Below are positions 15,286 to 23,729 of a stretch of DNA of 53,385 bases, piece after piece; position 1 is the stretch's first letter, and the number at the start of each line of letters is the position of its first letter. A model generated the notes under the pieces. The model worked only from the letters and a program-made list of their open reading frames with translations. It was not told the origin of the DNA and did no database searches. The position numbers were made by a program, and so were the translations under genes. Origin of the DNA: Pseudomonadota bacterium (GTDB lineage: Bacteria > Pseudomonadota > Alphaproteobacteria > ATCC43930 > CGMCC-115725); NCBI GenBank assembly GCA_021812165.1, contig JAKAOO010000002.1, positions 1 through 53,385 of the forward strand. Reading direction: 5' to 3'.

Positions 15286-16770
15286 ATGGCGGTCGTCGAG
15301 AACGTGCGGGCGCAGAGCCTCGAAACGGTGCCGATGCTGGTTGGCGGCGAGTGGATCGAAAGCGCCGACGGCCGCACGATCGCGGTCGAAAATCCGGCGC
15401 GCCGCGAGCGGATCGCGCTCGTGCCGCGCGGCGGCGCTGCCGATGTGGAGCGCGCGGTCAAGGCCGCCGCCGCCGCCTTTCCGGCCTGGTCGCGAGTGCC
15501 TCCGCGCGAGCGCGGGCGGCTGCTCCTCAAGATCGCGGACGCGATCGAAGCCCGCGTCGAGGAACTGGCGGTGACGATCGCGCGCGAGACGGGGAACGCC
15601 CTGCGCCCGCAAGCGCGTCCCGAAGCCAAGGGCGCCGCCGACATCTTCCGCTATTTCGGTGGGCTCGGCAGCGAACTCAAAGGCGAGACGATTCCTTTGG
15701 GCGAGCAGGTCCTCTCCTACACCCGGCGCGAGCCTTTGGGCGTCGTCGGCGCGATCATCCCGTGGAACGCGCCCGTCCTCCTCGCCGCCCTCAAGATCGC
15801 GCCCGCCGTTCTCGCCGGCAACACGCTCGTTTTGAAAGCGGCCGAGGACGCCCCGCTCGGGGTCTTGATGATGGCCGCGATCTGTGCCGAGCACCTGCCG
15901 GCGGGCGTGCTCAACGTTCTGACGGGTTATGGCGAGGAATGCGGCGCGCCGCTCGCGCATCATCCGGGCGTCAGAAAGCTCTCCTTTACCGGCTCGACCG
16001 AGGTCGGAAAGCTCGTCATGAGCGCGGCCGCCGAGCGCATCGTCCCGGTCTCTCTGGAACTCGGCGGCAAGAGCCCGTCGATCGTCTTTCCCGACGCCGA
16101 CGAGGATTGGGCCGTCCAAGGGATCATCGCGGCGATGCGCTTTACGCGCCAAAGCCAGTCCTGCACCGCGGGCTCGCGCCTTTTCCTTCACCGCGCGATC
16201 TTCGACTCCTTTTTGGCGAAGCTCAAAGCGAAGACGCAAGGCCTCAAGCTCGGCGACCCCCTCGAGGAGTCGACCGATATCGGCGCGATCATCAACGAGA
16301 AGCAGTGGAAGAAAGTGTGCGGGTATGTCGAAGAGGGTCTCAGCCATCCCGAGGCGCGTCTCATCATGGGCGGGCTTCCGCCCAAAGAGGGGCCGCTTGC
16401 AAAAGGCTATTTCGCCCTGCCGACGGTTTTCGCCGAGGTTTCGAACGAGTGGCGCATCGCGCGCGAAGAAATCTTCGGGCCCGTCCTCGTCGCCATCCCT
16501 TGGAGCGAGGAAGAGGAGGCGATCCGCATGGCGAACGACAGCCATTACGGCCTTGCCGCCTATGTCTGGACGCACGACATCGGCCGCGCACTCCGCACCG
16601 CGCATCGGATCGAAGCCGGCTGGGTGCAGATCAACCAGGGGCTTGGCCAGTCTCCCGGCCATTCCTATGGCGGCTACAAGGAGAGCGGCATCGGCCGCGA
16701 ATTCTCACTGGAGGGGATGCTCGACAGCTTCACCCAGAAGAAGAACGTGACCGTCAATCTGATGGTGTGA
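15286..16770 (+). CDS. NAD(P)-dependent aldehyde dehydrogenase
   Basis: The ATG at 15286 follows GAGGAGGAAAACG and gives 494 residues. The catalytic Cys293 lies in 'S-Q-S-C-T-A-G-S-R', the general base Glu258 in 'L-E-L-G-G-K-S-P', and Asn161 in 'I-P-W-N-A-P'. The second Gly motif 'S-F-T-G-S-T-E-V-G' is present, as is the closing 'Y-G-G-Y-K-E-S-G-I-G-R-E'. The protein oxidises an aldehyde to the acid in the cytoplasm; the betaine/aromatic aldehyde type is likely, but not certain. It is divergent from the VOC operon start (156 bases between), so both may share a control region. Confidence 0.95.
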   Translation: MAVVENVRAQSLETVPMLVGGEWIESADGRTIAVENPARRERIALVPRGGAADVERAVKAAAAAFPAWSRVPPRERGRLLLKIADAIEARVEELAVTIARETGNALRPQARPEAKGAADIFRYFGGLGSELKGETIPLGEQVLSYTRREPLGVVGAIIPWNAPVLLAALKIAPAVLAGNTLVLKAAEDAPLGVLMMAAICAEHLPAGVLNVLTGYGEECGAPLAHHPGVRKLSFTGSTEVGKLVMSAAAERIVPVSLELGGKSPSIVFPDADEDWAVQGIIAAMRFTRQSQSCTAGSRLFLHRAIFDSFLAKLKAKTQGLKLGDPLEESTDIGAIINEKQWKKVCGYVEEGLSHPEARLIMGGLPPKEGPLAKGYFALPTVFAEVSNEWRIAREEIFGPVLVAIPWSEEEEAIRMANDSHYGLAAYVWTHDIGRALRTAHRIEAGWVQINQGLGQSPGHSYGGYKESGIGREFSLEGMLDSFTQKKNVTVNLMV

Positions 16771-16781
16771 CCGCCCGGCAC

Positions 16782-16954
16782 GAGATTGCTTCCCCCCGGA
16801 ACGCCCGCAGGGCGGTCGTCCGGGGGTCGCAATGACATCGTAAGTTATTGTCGTGTATGGACGGCCCCCGTTGCGCAAGGAGTTTTTGGCGGATTGGGCG
16901 TGAGGCCGCGAGCGGTCATTGCGAGGAGCGCGGTAGCGCGACGAAGCAATCTCG
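16782..16954. repeat. Pair of inverted intergenic repeat elements
   Basis: Two copies of a common rhizobial-type intergenic repeat occur in opposite orientation. The first, 16782-16836, runs from GAGATTGCTT to CGCAATGAC and contains an inner palindrome with CCCCCGGA and TCCGGGGG arms. The second, 16915-16954, runs from GTCATTGCGA to GAAGCAATCTC. The outer arms are complementary to each other, so the pair can fold on a larger scale around about 80 bases. Confidence 0.6.
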
Positions 16955-16966
16955 GAGCTGCGCTGG

Positions 16967-17821
16967 CTACGCCGCTGCGGCTTCTCGGGCGCCGCGGCGA
17001 ACGAGCACGACCTTCTCCGCCGAGCGCCCGAGGAAATGGTAGCCCGAGCCGCCTTCGGCCAAAACGTCGAGGAATTCGTCGGGCCGGCGGATCTCGATGC
17101 TGCCGAGGATCTGCGCGCCCCGCCGCAGAAAAGCATCGGGCAAAAGCCCGACCGTCGGTCCCACCATCGCCACCCGGCAATGGGGCTTCGCGAGCGCCAA
17201 GAGATGGTCGAGCGTGTCGTTGATGAGGGTCGTCCCGGTGACGAGCAGAACGTCGGCCTCGGGAACGACTTCGTCCGCCTTTTCGGCGGGACGGAAAAAG
17301 GGCAGCTCCTCGGCTTTCAACGTTCGCGAATCCTGTTCGAGGACGAGATAGGGTTGGCCGCGGCGTTTCAGCTCCTTCAAAAAGGGGACGAAGGCGCCGA
17401 CCACGACGACCGTCTCGCCGGGGCGGATCTCCGCGGCATCGAAGGCGTCAACCCCGGCGCGAAGCTCGAATTCGGGATGCGGGCGGCGTTTCCAGCACAT
17501 ATCGGCGAGCGCGTTCATCGCTGCGATCCCCGCCGCCCTCCTGATGCCATGCGGCGAGAGCGCCTCTGCGGCGAGATCGCGCGCCGGCCGCCCGCGGAGC
17601 TTCCCGGGAAACGGCATCGCCATCACCGAAGAGGGGCAGCAGACGGCCTCGGGGATCGTTCTGATCGGGGTCGCGCACGCCCCGGCGCTGCCGCCTTCGA
17701 GCTTCACGCCGGTGAAAAAAAGCCCGATCACGGCTCTCTCGACCGCGAGGCTCCCGAGTTCGGGACCGAGGATCGCCTCGATTGCGGCGAGGGTTTCCTT
17801 GAGGATGGGATCCTTTTCCAT
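16967..17821 (-). CDS. DUF364-like putative heavy-metal chelation/Rossmann protein
   Basis: From the ATG at 17821 (AAGGAAG upstream) the protein is 284 residues. It has an N-terminal alpha/beta part with a Cys-rich loop ('A-G-A-C-A-T-P-I-R', 'A-V-C-C-P-S-S-V-M') and a Rossmann-like second half: 'V-V-V-V-G-A-F-V-P', 'A-D-V-L-L-V-T-G-T-T-L-I-N-D-T', 'V-A-M-V-G-P-T-V-G-L-L-P'. This matches the DUF364/DUF4213 family, proposed to chelate metals or take part in cofactor metabolism. The role here is unknown. A longer TTG start at 17839 would fall in a tandem repeat and has no ribosome-binding site. It follows the amidase at 17864 on the same strand. Confidence 0.82.
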   Translation of the reverse strand: MEKDPILKETLAAIEAILGPELGSLAVERAVIGLFFTGVKLEGGSAGACATPIRTIPEAVCCPSSVMAMPFPGKLRGRPARDLAAEALSPHGIRRAAGIAAMNALADMCWKRRPHPEFELRAGVDAFDAAEIRPGETVVVVGAFVPFLKELKRRGQPYLVLEQDSRTLKAEELPFFRPAEKADEVVPEADVLLVTGTTLINDTLDHLLALAKPHCRVAMVGPTVGLLPDAFLRRGAQILGSIEIRRPDEFLDVLAEGGSGYHFLGRSAEKVVLVRRGAREAAAA

Positions 17822-17834
17822 CGGGTCTTCCTTT

Positions 17835-17876
17835 GTCAAAGGGGCGGCGTCAAAGGGGCGGCGTCAAAGGGGCGGC
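17835..17876. repeat. Three tandem copies of a 14-bp unit
   Basis: The unit GTCAAAGGGGCGGC occurs three times without gaps at 17835-17848, 17849-17862 and 17863-17876. The array covers the last codons of the upstream amidase (its stop is inside the third copy) and the space before the DUF364-like gene. Copy number may vary between strains by slippage. Confidence 0.9.
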
Positions 17877-19264
17877 CGGCGCGCGGGTTGTGTCCTCTCG
17901 AAGGCGCGGGCCGCGATCAGCACGCGATGGTCGGCGTAAAGGGGACCGACGATCTGGAGGGCGATCGGCAAGCCGCCGGAGGTGAGCCCGCAGGGAATTG
18001 CCGCCGCCGGCTGGCGCGTCATGTTGAAAGGATAACTGAAGGGCGTCCAGTCGATCCAGACGCGCTCTAGCTTGGGATCGTTCAGATCCTGTCCGGCCGG
18101 CAAAGCCGGGATCGGCATCATCGGCGTCAAAAGGAGGTCGTATTTGCGGTGGAAGGCGGCCATCTCTCGCGCGAGGTCCGTGCGGGCGATATCCGCGCCG
18201 AGATAATCGCGGGCCGAGAGCGCCTCGCCCTCTTCGGCGAGGGCGAGGAGGCCCGGATCGGCAAGCACGCGCTCTTCGCGCGAGGCGCCTTCGAGAAGTT
18301 TGGCGCAGCCGGCCCGCCAAAGCGTCAGGAACGCCTCGCGCGGCGAGGGAAAGACGCTCTCGACCTCCTCGATCTCGGCGCCCTCAGCGGAAAACTTTTT
18401 TGCGGCCTCTCTCACTGCGGCCGCGATCTCCGGCTCTACCCTCGCGTAACCGAGGGAGGGGCTGAAGGCGATGCGCCAGCCTTTGACGCCGCTCTCGATG
18501 CCGTCGCGATAATCCCGCCTCTCCTGCGGCAATGCGTAGGGGTCGCGGTCGTCGGGAAGCGAGATGACGGAGAACATGAGCGCCGCGTCGGCGACGGTTC
18601 GCGCCATCGGCCCCACCGTCGAGAGCAGCCCCATGGCCGAGGACGGATACGCGGGAACGCGGCCAAAGCTCGGTTTCAGACCGAAAACTCCGGTGAATGC
18701 CGAGGGGATGCGGATCGAGCCGCCGCCGTCGCTGCCGAGATGAAGAGGGCCGATCCCGGCGGCGCAGGCGGCCGCGGCGCCGGCGCTCGAACCGCCCGTC
18801 GTGCGCGCGCGGTTCCAGGGGTTGCGGGTGATCCCGAAGAGGGGGCTGTCGCCGACGGCTTTCCAACCGAATTCGGGGCTCGTCGTCTTGCCGAGGATGA
18901 CGGCGCCCGCCTCGCGCAAACGCGCCGTCGCCGGCGCGTCTTCCGACCAATCCTGATCGCGCTTGACGAGCTTCGAGCCGCGCAGCGTCGGGTGCCCCTT
19001 CATCAGGATGAGGTCCTTGATGGTTACCGGGACACCGTCGAGAGGGCCGCTCGGGTTCCCTTGGAGCCAGCGCCGTTCGGATTGGCGCGCGCTTGCGAGC
19101 GCCCCGTCGCGGTCGACGATTGAAAAGGCGTTGAGCTGCGGCTGGAGCCGTTCGAGTCGCTCCAAAAGCGCGCTTGCCACCGCGACGGGCGACAAAGCCT
19201 TTTTGCGGTAGAAGTCCAAGAGCGCCGTTGCCGAAGCGTAAGCGATGTCGAGATCACCGGCCAT
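17864..19264 (-). CDS. Amidase (amidase signature family)
   Basis: Starting at the ATG at 19264 (GGAGAAG upstream), the protein is 466 residues beginning MAGDLDIAYASA. It has the family triad: Lys in 'V-T-I-K-D-L-I', cis-Ser in 'T-T-G-G-S-S-A-G-A-A-A', and the nucleophile in 'L-G-S-D-G-G-G-S-I-R-I-P'. It is closer to GatA-like and aryl-acylamidase-type members than the enzyme at 6527. No GatB or GatC lies nearby, so a catabolic role on a small amide is more likely. The last residues are encoded by the first unit of a 14-bp tandem repeat. The DUF364-like gene follows after 42 bases. Confidence 0.92.
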   Translation of the reverse strand: MAGDLDIAYASATALLDFYRKKALSPVAVASALLERLERLQPQLNAFSIVDRDGALASARQSERRWLQGNPSGPLDGVPVTIKDLILMKGHPTLRGSKLVKRDQDWSEDAPATARLREAGAVILGKTTSPEFGWKAVGDSPLFGITRNPWNRARTTGGSSAGAAAACAAGIGPLHLGSDGGGSIRIPSAFTGVFGLKPSFGRVPAYPSSAMGLLSTVGPMARTVADAALMFSVISLPDDRDPYALPQERRDYRDGIESGVKGWRIAFSPSLGYARVEPEIAAAVREAAKKFSAEGAEIEEVESVFPSPREAFLTLWRAGCAKLLEGASREERVLADPGLLALAEEGEALSARDYLGADIARTDLAREMAAFHRKYDLLLTPMMPIPALPAGQDLNDPKLERVWIDWTPFSYPFNMTRQPAAAIPCGLTSGGLPIALQIVGPLYADHRVLIAARAFERTQPARRPPL

Positions 19265-19394
19265 ATTCTTCTCCGCCCCGAGAAAGCTCACCCGATGCGC
19301 CGGTTATCCGCCAATTGGCGCGCATCTCGCAACGTTCTCCTGCATCGGCGGGCGGGCTGGAGCGCCGCGACACGCATTCCCGAAAAGGGCTCCT

Positions 19395-20057
19395 CTAGCG
19401 ATGCTTGAAATGCGCACGCCCCGGAGCGGCGGCCGGATGGGCGGCGCCCGCATGAGGCGCGTGGAAACCGCCGAAGCGATGGATCGCAGGGGCTGGAGCG
19501 AAGTGGACAGCAGGCGAGTGGAAACCGCCGAAGCGATGGATCGCCGGGGCCGGAGCGAAGTGGGCACGGGCGTGGAAGCCGCCGAAGCGATGGACCGCGG
19601 GGGCTGGAGCGAAGTGGGCAGCGCGCGGATGTAGGGGTCCGAATCCCTGTGCTCTGAAGCGGCGGACGCGATGAATATGGTGCCGGCGGATGTGATGAAC
19701 ATGATGCAAGTGGACGCGATGAATATGATGCAAGTGGACGTGGTGAAACCGATGGCGAAAGCCAAGCCCGGCGCCAAACGGGTAGCCAAAACCGAAGCCG
19801 AAAGCCTCGTAATCCGGGCACGCGGTTTCATAGGGAAATTCCGGAAAATAGTAGTAATCGCACTGATAGTAATAGGTATCGTAATTCGGGTAATAGCGAA
19901 AAGGATTGGGCGGGTACGAACCGTATTGGGCGGTGCCGGGCAGAGCGCAGGCGGCGGTAAATCCGGAAATACCGGCGACCACGCCAAGCATCGCCGCGCG
20001 CCGAAGCCACTGCCGGATCGTGCGAGGGGGCACGAGGAGGCACGCGAGATCCCGCAT
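19395..20057 (-). CDS. His-rich repeat lipoprotein
   Basis: The frame from the ATG at 20057 encodes 220 residues. Residues 1-37 form a basic start, a hydrophobic stretch and a lipobox-like 'F-T-A-A-C', so the mature protein should be a membrane-anchored lipoprotein. A Tyr-rich segment follows ('Y-Y-P-N-Y-D-T-Y-Y-Y-Q-C-D-Y-Y-Y'), then His runs ('H-H-V-H-L-H-H-I-H-R-V-H-L-H-H-V-H-H-I'), and three repeats of an 18-19-residue unit with core 'H-F-A-P-A-P-A-I-H-R-F-G-G-F-H'. About one in five residues of the second half is His, which suggests zinc, copper or nickel binding outside the cytoplasm. No known family was recognised. Confidence 0.7.
   Translation of the reverse strand: MRDLACLLVPPRTIRQWLRRAAMLGVVAGISGFTAACALPGTAQYGSYPPNPFRYYPNYDTYYYQCDYYYFPEFPYETACPDYEAFGFGFGYPFGAGLGFRHRFHHVHLHHIHRVHLHHVHHIRRHHIHRVRRFRAQGFGPLHPRAAHFAPAPAVHRFGGFHARAHFAPAPAIHRFGGFHSPAVHFAPAPAIHRFGGFHAPHAGAAHPAAAPGRAHFKHR
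19461..19628. repeat. In-frame 54/57-bp tandem repeats within the His-rich gene
   Basis: Copies begin at 19461, 19518 and 19572 with GTGGAAACCGCCGAAGC or a one-base variant. Spacing is 57 and then 54 bases, both multiples of three, so the reading frame is kept. The repeats encode the 'H-F-A-P-A-P' units. Confidence 0.85.
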
Positions 20058-20528
20058 TTTCCCCAACCTTTCGAAAATGATCTGGGAAGGGAGAAGCGGC
20101 AAGACAATGAGCCGCAGGTCACCCTTGCTCGCTGGCGAGCGCAGCGGGCGGCGCCATCCTCCGCACTGCCTGTCGGAAGAGGCAAGAATCCGAACCGTCC
20201 TCGTTCCGGCCGCATGAGGATCCTTCAACACGTTGCGGCATATTAGCGCAATATCCGATCGCGGACCGCCGGTTTGCACGGCCGCTTGGGTTCTGATACG
20301 GGTCGGCGCAGCCGCGGCGCGCAGAACCGGTGCGCGGCGGCAACTCGGCTGCGAGGGGCACTTTCGCACCGGGCCGAACCGGGTTCGGCGGTGCGGCGTC
20401 GCTGGCGCCCGTGGCGTGTTTCAAGCTGCGGCAGAGTGGCGTCGAAGCCGCCGGGATGCCATAGTCGAAAGCGCGGGGCGCGCTCAGGCGAGCGGCCGCG
20501 GCGCGCCGAGGAGCGAGGAAACGCGGTC
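20058..20528. other. Divergent intergenic region between lipoprotein and ABC importer genes
   Basis: These 471 bases hold no gene that I can support; the open frames here lack ribosome-binding sites and have atypical composition. The region should contain promoters for both directions. A small inverted repeat, ATATT-AGCGC-AATAT, lies at 20240-20254 and could be an operator, though nothing else supports this. Confidence 0.45.
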
Positions 20529-21389
20529 GTGGGTGCACATTTCTGGCTCATCCAGATTTTCAACGGCATCTCCTACGGGGCGCTTCTCTTTCTGGTGGGG
20601 AGCGGCCTCTCGCTCATTTTCGGCGTCATGCGCATCGTCAATTTGGCGCACGGCTCGTTTTTCCTTCTCGGCGGGTACATCGCGCTTTCGGTGATCGCCG
20701 CAACCGGATCCTGGGAGCTTTCGATCCCAGCGGCCGCCCTCGGGGTCGCAATCCTGGGCGTGGGCCTCGAACGCGTGTTCTTGCGGCGGGTGGGGTTCGA
20801 CGTTCTGCGGCAGGTGCTTTTGACGGCCGGCTTTGCCTTTCTCTTCCAGCAGGCGGCGCTCGACATCTGGGGCGGCGACTTTATGAACATTACGCCGCCG
20901 GCCGCGCTGACGAGGAGCGTCGTCGTCGGCGGGCTCTACCTGCCTCTCTATCGGGTCTTCATGATTGCCTTGGCAGCGGCGATCGGCCTCTTGCTGTGGC
21001 TGGTGCTGGAGCGAACGCGCCTCGGCGCCGCGATCCGCGCCACCGTCGATGACGCCGAGATGGCGCGCGGCGTCGGCATCGATACGCAGCGGATTTCGGT
21101 GGTGGTTTTCGCTCTCGGAGCCTTCCTCGCGGGGCTCGGAGGGGTTATCGGCGGCGCCTTTCTCGGCGTCTATCCGGGCCTTGATTTCGAGATCTTGCCG
21201 ATCGCGTTTGCCGTCGTCATCATCGGCGGCATGGGCAGCCTCGGCGGCGCCGCGGTCGGCGCGCTGGTGGTCGGTCTCGCCAACAATCTCGGCCAGGCTC
21301 TGTTCCCCGCTTTGGCGTATTTCACCCTTTACGCGCCGATGGCGCTGTTGCTGGCAGTGAAGCCGACCGGCTTGTTCGGGCGGGAGTGA
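20529..21389 (+). CDS. livH: Branched-chain amino acid-type ABC permease (LivH)
   Basis: The likely start is GTG at 20529, with AGGAA about 12 bases upstream, giving 286 residues. The protein is very hydrophobic (about eight membrane segments) and has the LivH marks 'L-I-F-G-V-M-R-I-V-N-L-A-H-G' near residue 30 and the EAA-like loop 'G-A-A-I-R-A-T-V-D-D-A-E-M-A-R-G-V-G-I'. It forms the inner-membrane channel with LivM. The importer is a hydrophobic-amino-acid-transport type that in soil bacteria also carries amides, urea or aromatic acids, so branched-chain amino acids are not proven substrates. It opens a five-gene operon. Confidence 0.93.
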   Translation: MGAHFWLIQIFNGISYGALLFLVGSGLSLIFGVMRIVNLAHGSFFLLGGYIALSVIAATGSWELSIPAAALGVAILGVGLERVFLRRVGFDVLRQVLLTAGFAFLFQQAALDIWGGDFMNITPPAALTRSVVVGGLYLPLYRVFMIALAAAIGLLLWLVLERTRLGAAIRATVDDAEMARGVGIDTQRISVVVFALGAFLAGLGGVIGGAFLGVYPGLDFEILPIAFAVVIIGGMGSLGGAAVGALVVGLANNLGQALFPALAYFTLYAPMALLLAVKPTGLFGRE

Positions 21390-21396
21390 GAGCGGG

Positions 21397-22425
21397 ATGA
21401 ACAGCGGGCGCCGGGTGGCAGTGGCGGCCACGGCCATCCTCGCCTTCGCGATTCTGGCGCACTTCGCGAATTCCTTCACGATCCTGTTGCTGACGCGAGC
21501 CCTCGCTTTCGCCATCCTCGCGATGAGCGTCGACCTGCTTTTGGGCTTTACCGGGCTCGCATCGCTGGGGCAGGCGGCCTATCTCGGCATCGGCGCCTAT
21601 CTGACGGCGATTCTGGCGACGAGATTTGGTTTCGGTCTCGGCTGGGATTTCTGGCTCGTCATCGTTCTGGCGATCCTTGCCGGCGCGGCGTTGGCGGCGC
21701 TTTTCGGCCTGTTGGCGCTCCGCACCAGCGGCGTTTATTTCCTGATGGTGACCCTCGCGCTTGGCCAGTGCGTGTGGGGTCTCGCCTATCGCTGGGATTG
21801 GCTGACCGGAGGCGACAACGGCATCAACATGCCGGGGCGGCCGAAGTTCGGCATCTCGTTCGCGAGCGATCATGTCTATTTTTATCTCGTGCTCGGGTTT
21901 TTCGCGCTTTCCTTGCTTCTTCTTTATGTCCTCGTCAGATCGCCGTTCGGAAAGAGCCTCGAAGGCATCCGCGAACGCGAAGCGCGCATGCGGATTCTGG
22001 GTTACAATGCTTGGCTGCACAAATATATTGCGTTTGTCATCGCCGGCGGTCTGGGCGGCCTTGCCGGGGTTTTGTGGGTGCACGCCAACGGTGAGGTGAG
22101 CCCCGACGACTTGGTCTTGACGACCTCCGTCGACGCGCTTTTGATGGTCGTGCTCGGGGGCGCGGGGACCTTGGTCGGCGCCGTCTTCGGCGCCGGTATC
22201 GTCTTTTTCGTGCGCGACTATCTGAGCACGCTGGTGCCCTGGTGGCAATATGTGTTGGGGGGGGTCTATGTTCTGACGATCCTTTATCTGCCGGGAGGCC
22301 TCACCGGCATCCCGCAGCGGCTGCGGCGGGTGGGGCTTTCCTCAAGCAAAGCGCAGAAGAGAGAAGGCGCGGCGGACGCGCCTCTCGGCAAACAAGTCTC
22401 ACCATCAATCCGGAGGGAGCTATGA
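21397..22425 (+). CDS. livM: Branched-chain amino acid-type ABC permease (LivM)
   Basis: The 342-residue second permease has the LivM pattern: 'L-L-L-G-F-T-G-L-A-S-L-G-Q-A-A-Y-L-G-I-G-A-Y' near residue 50, about nine to ten hydrophobic segments, and the ATPase-contact loop 'L-E-G-I-R-E-R-E-A-R-M-R-I-L-G-Y'. It starts 7 bases after livH. Its stop overlaps the start of the binding-protein gene by four bases (ATGA). The last 30 or so residues are polar and poorly conserved. Confidence 0.94.
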   Translation: MNSGRRVAVAATAILAFAILAHFANSFTILLLTRALAFAILAMSVDLLLGFTGLASLGQAAYLGIGAYLTAILATRFGFGLGWDFWLVIVLAILAGAALAALFGLLALRTSGVYFLMVTLALGQCVWGLAYRWDWLTGGDNGINMPGRPKFGISFASDHVYFYLVLGFFALSLLLLYVLVRSPFGKSLEGIREREARMRILGYNAWLHKYIAFVIAGGLGGLAGVLWVHANGEVSPDDLVLTTSVDALLMVVLGGAGTLVGAVFGAGIVFFVRDYLSTLVPWWQYVLGGVYVLTILYLPGGLTGIPQRLRRVGLSSSKAQKREGAADAPLGKQVSPSIRREL

Positions 22426-23696
22426 GAGGAAAAGAGTTGGGGGGAAACAAGGCGTCTTCGGCGGCACTCGCCCTACTCTTCGCCACGGCGGCAAGCCTGC
22501 TGCCGGCCGCGAGCGCGAGCGCGAGCGAGGTGCGCATCGGTTTTATCGCTCCGCTCACCGGTCCGTCTGCCCAGGTCGGCAAGGACATGCTCAACGGCCT
22601 CAAGATGTATTTGAAAGAGGCCCACTACAACTTCGGCGGCGCCAAGGTAAAGCTCTTCGTCGCGGACAGTGAAGGCAAGCCGTCCGTTGCCGTCCTCAAA
22701 GCCGAGCAGCTGATCCGCCAGGACAAGGTGAACCTGTTCATGGGCGGCCTTCTCGCCTCGGAGGGTTACGCCCTTGCTCCCGTCAGCACCCGCGAGAAGA
22801 CCGTCTACGTCGATTCAATCCCGTCTGGGGACGACCTGACGCAAAGGTTGGGCCCGAAATACCCCTACCTCATCCGCACCGGTTGGTCGAGTTCGCAACC
22901 GAGCCATCCTTTCGGCCAGTGGGCTTGCCAGCACGGCTACAAGAAAATCGATGCGATCGCTGCCGATTACGTTTTCGGCTACGAGGTCGTCGGCGGATTT
23001 CAGCAGACGTTTGAGGGTTGCGGCGGCAAGATCATCCAGAAGCTCTGGCCGCCTCTCAACACCATCGATTTCGGGCCTTACATCCCGCAGCTCAAGCCCA
23101 ACGCCGACGCGGTCTTCAGCGTGATGGTGGCGTCGATGTCGCTGCAATTCCCAAAGCAGCTCAAGGCCAGCGGCTGGAAGAAACCGGTCTTGGGCGGCGG
23201 CACCAGCTATGACGAGTTCGTTCTGCCGTTCATGGGCGACGAGGCGATCGGCGCCGTCACGGCCCTGCAATACAGCGCCGCGATCAAGACCGCGAGGAAC
23301 GAGGCGTTCGTCAAGAAATATCGGGCAGCCTACGGCAAGGTGCCGTCTTATTATTCGGAAAGCAATTACACGAGCGGCGAACTCATCAACGACGTCATGA
23401 AAGAAACGCACGGCAAGTGGCCCGGGGCGAAACAGTTCATCGCGAAGATGGCGGCCCTCAAGATAAACGCCGTACGCGGCCCCATCAGCTTCGACAAGTT
23501 CAGGAACCCGATACAGAATGTCTATATAAGAAAAGTCGAGAAAAAGAGAATGTTCGGGTATCCCAAAAAGGAACTCTGGAACGTCGTGATCAAGACCTAT
23601 CCGCACGTCAGCCAGTTCTGGCATTACAATGTGGAGAAGTATTTGAAGCAACCTCCATACAGCCGCAGCTATCCGCCTTGCCGCTTTTGCAAGTGA
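22422..23696 (+). CDS. Periplasmic ABC substrate-binding protein (Liv/urea/amide type)
   Basis: The ATG at 22422 has GGAGGGAG upstream and overlaps the livM stop, giving 424 residues. Residues 1-34 are a signal peptide ('L-A-L-L-F-A-T-A-A-S-L-L-P-A-A-S-A-S-A'). The mature part opens with 'V-R-I-G-F-I-A-P-L-T-G-P-S-A-Q-V-G-K-D', the standard start of the Peripla_BP_6 fold, and continues with 'Y-V-F-G-Y-E-V-V-G-G-F'. These proteins capture the substrate and deliver it to LivHM. It sits between the permease and ATPase genes. The C-terminal end has a Cys pair ('P-C-R-F-C-K'), unusual for this family. Confidence 0.92.
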   Translation: MRGKELGGNKASSAALALLFATAASLLPAASASASEVRIGFIAPLTGPSAQVGKDMLNGLKMYLKEAHYNFGGAKVKLFVADSEGKPSVAVLKAEQLIRQDKVNLFMGGLLASEGYALAPVSTREKTVYVDSIPSGDDLTQRLGPKYPYLIRTGWSSSQPSHPFGQWACQHGYKKIDAIAADYVFGYEVVGGFQQTFEGCGGKIIQKLWPPLNTIDFGPYIPQLKPNADAVFSVMVASMSLQFPKQLKASGWKKPVLGGGTSYDEFVLPFMGDEAIGAVTALQYSAAIKTARNEAFVKKYRAAYGKVPSYYSESNYTSGELINDVMKETHGKWPGAKQFIAKMAALKINAVRGPISFDKFRNPIQNVYIRKVEKKRMFGYPKKELWNVVIKTYPHVSQFWHYNVEKYLKQPPYSRSYPPCRFCK

Positions 23697-23729
23697 AGGT
23701 GGCGTTCTTCCCCGCGCGAGATCGAGATC

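Noticed and set aside
17835-17876. CRISPR array
   Set aside because: The 14-bp units have no spacers between them and are only three; no other CRISPR-like repeat or cas gene was seen.
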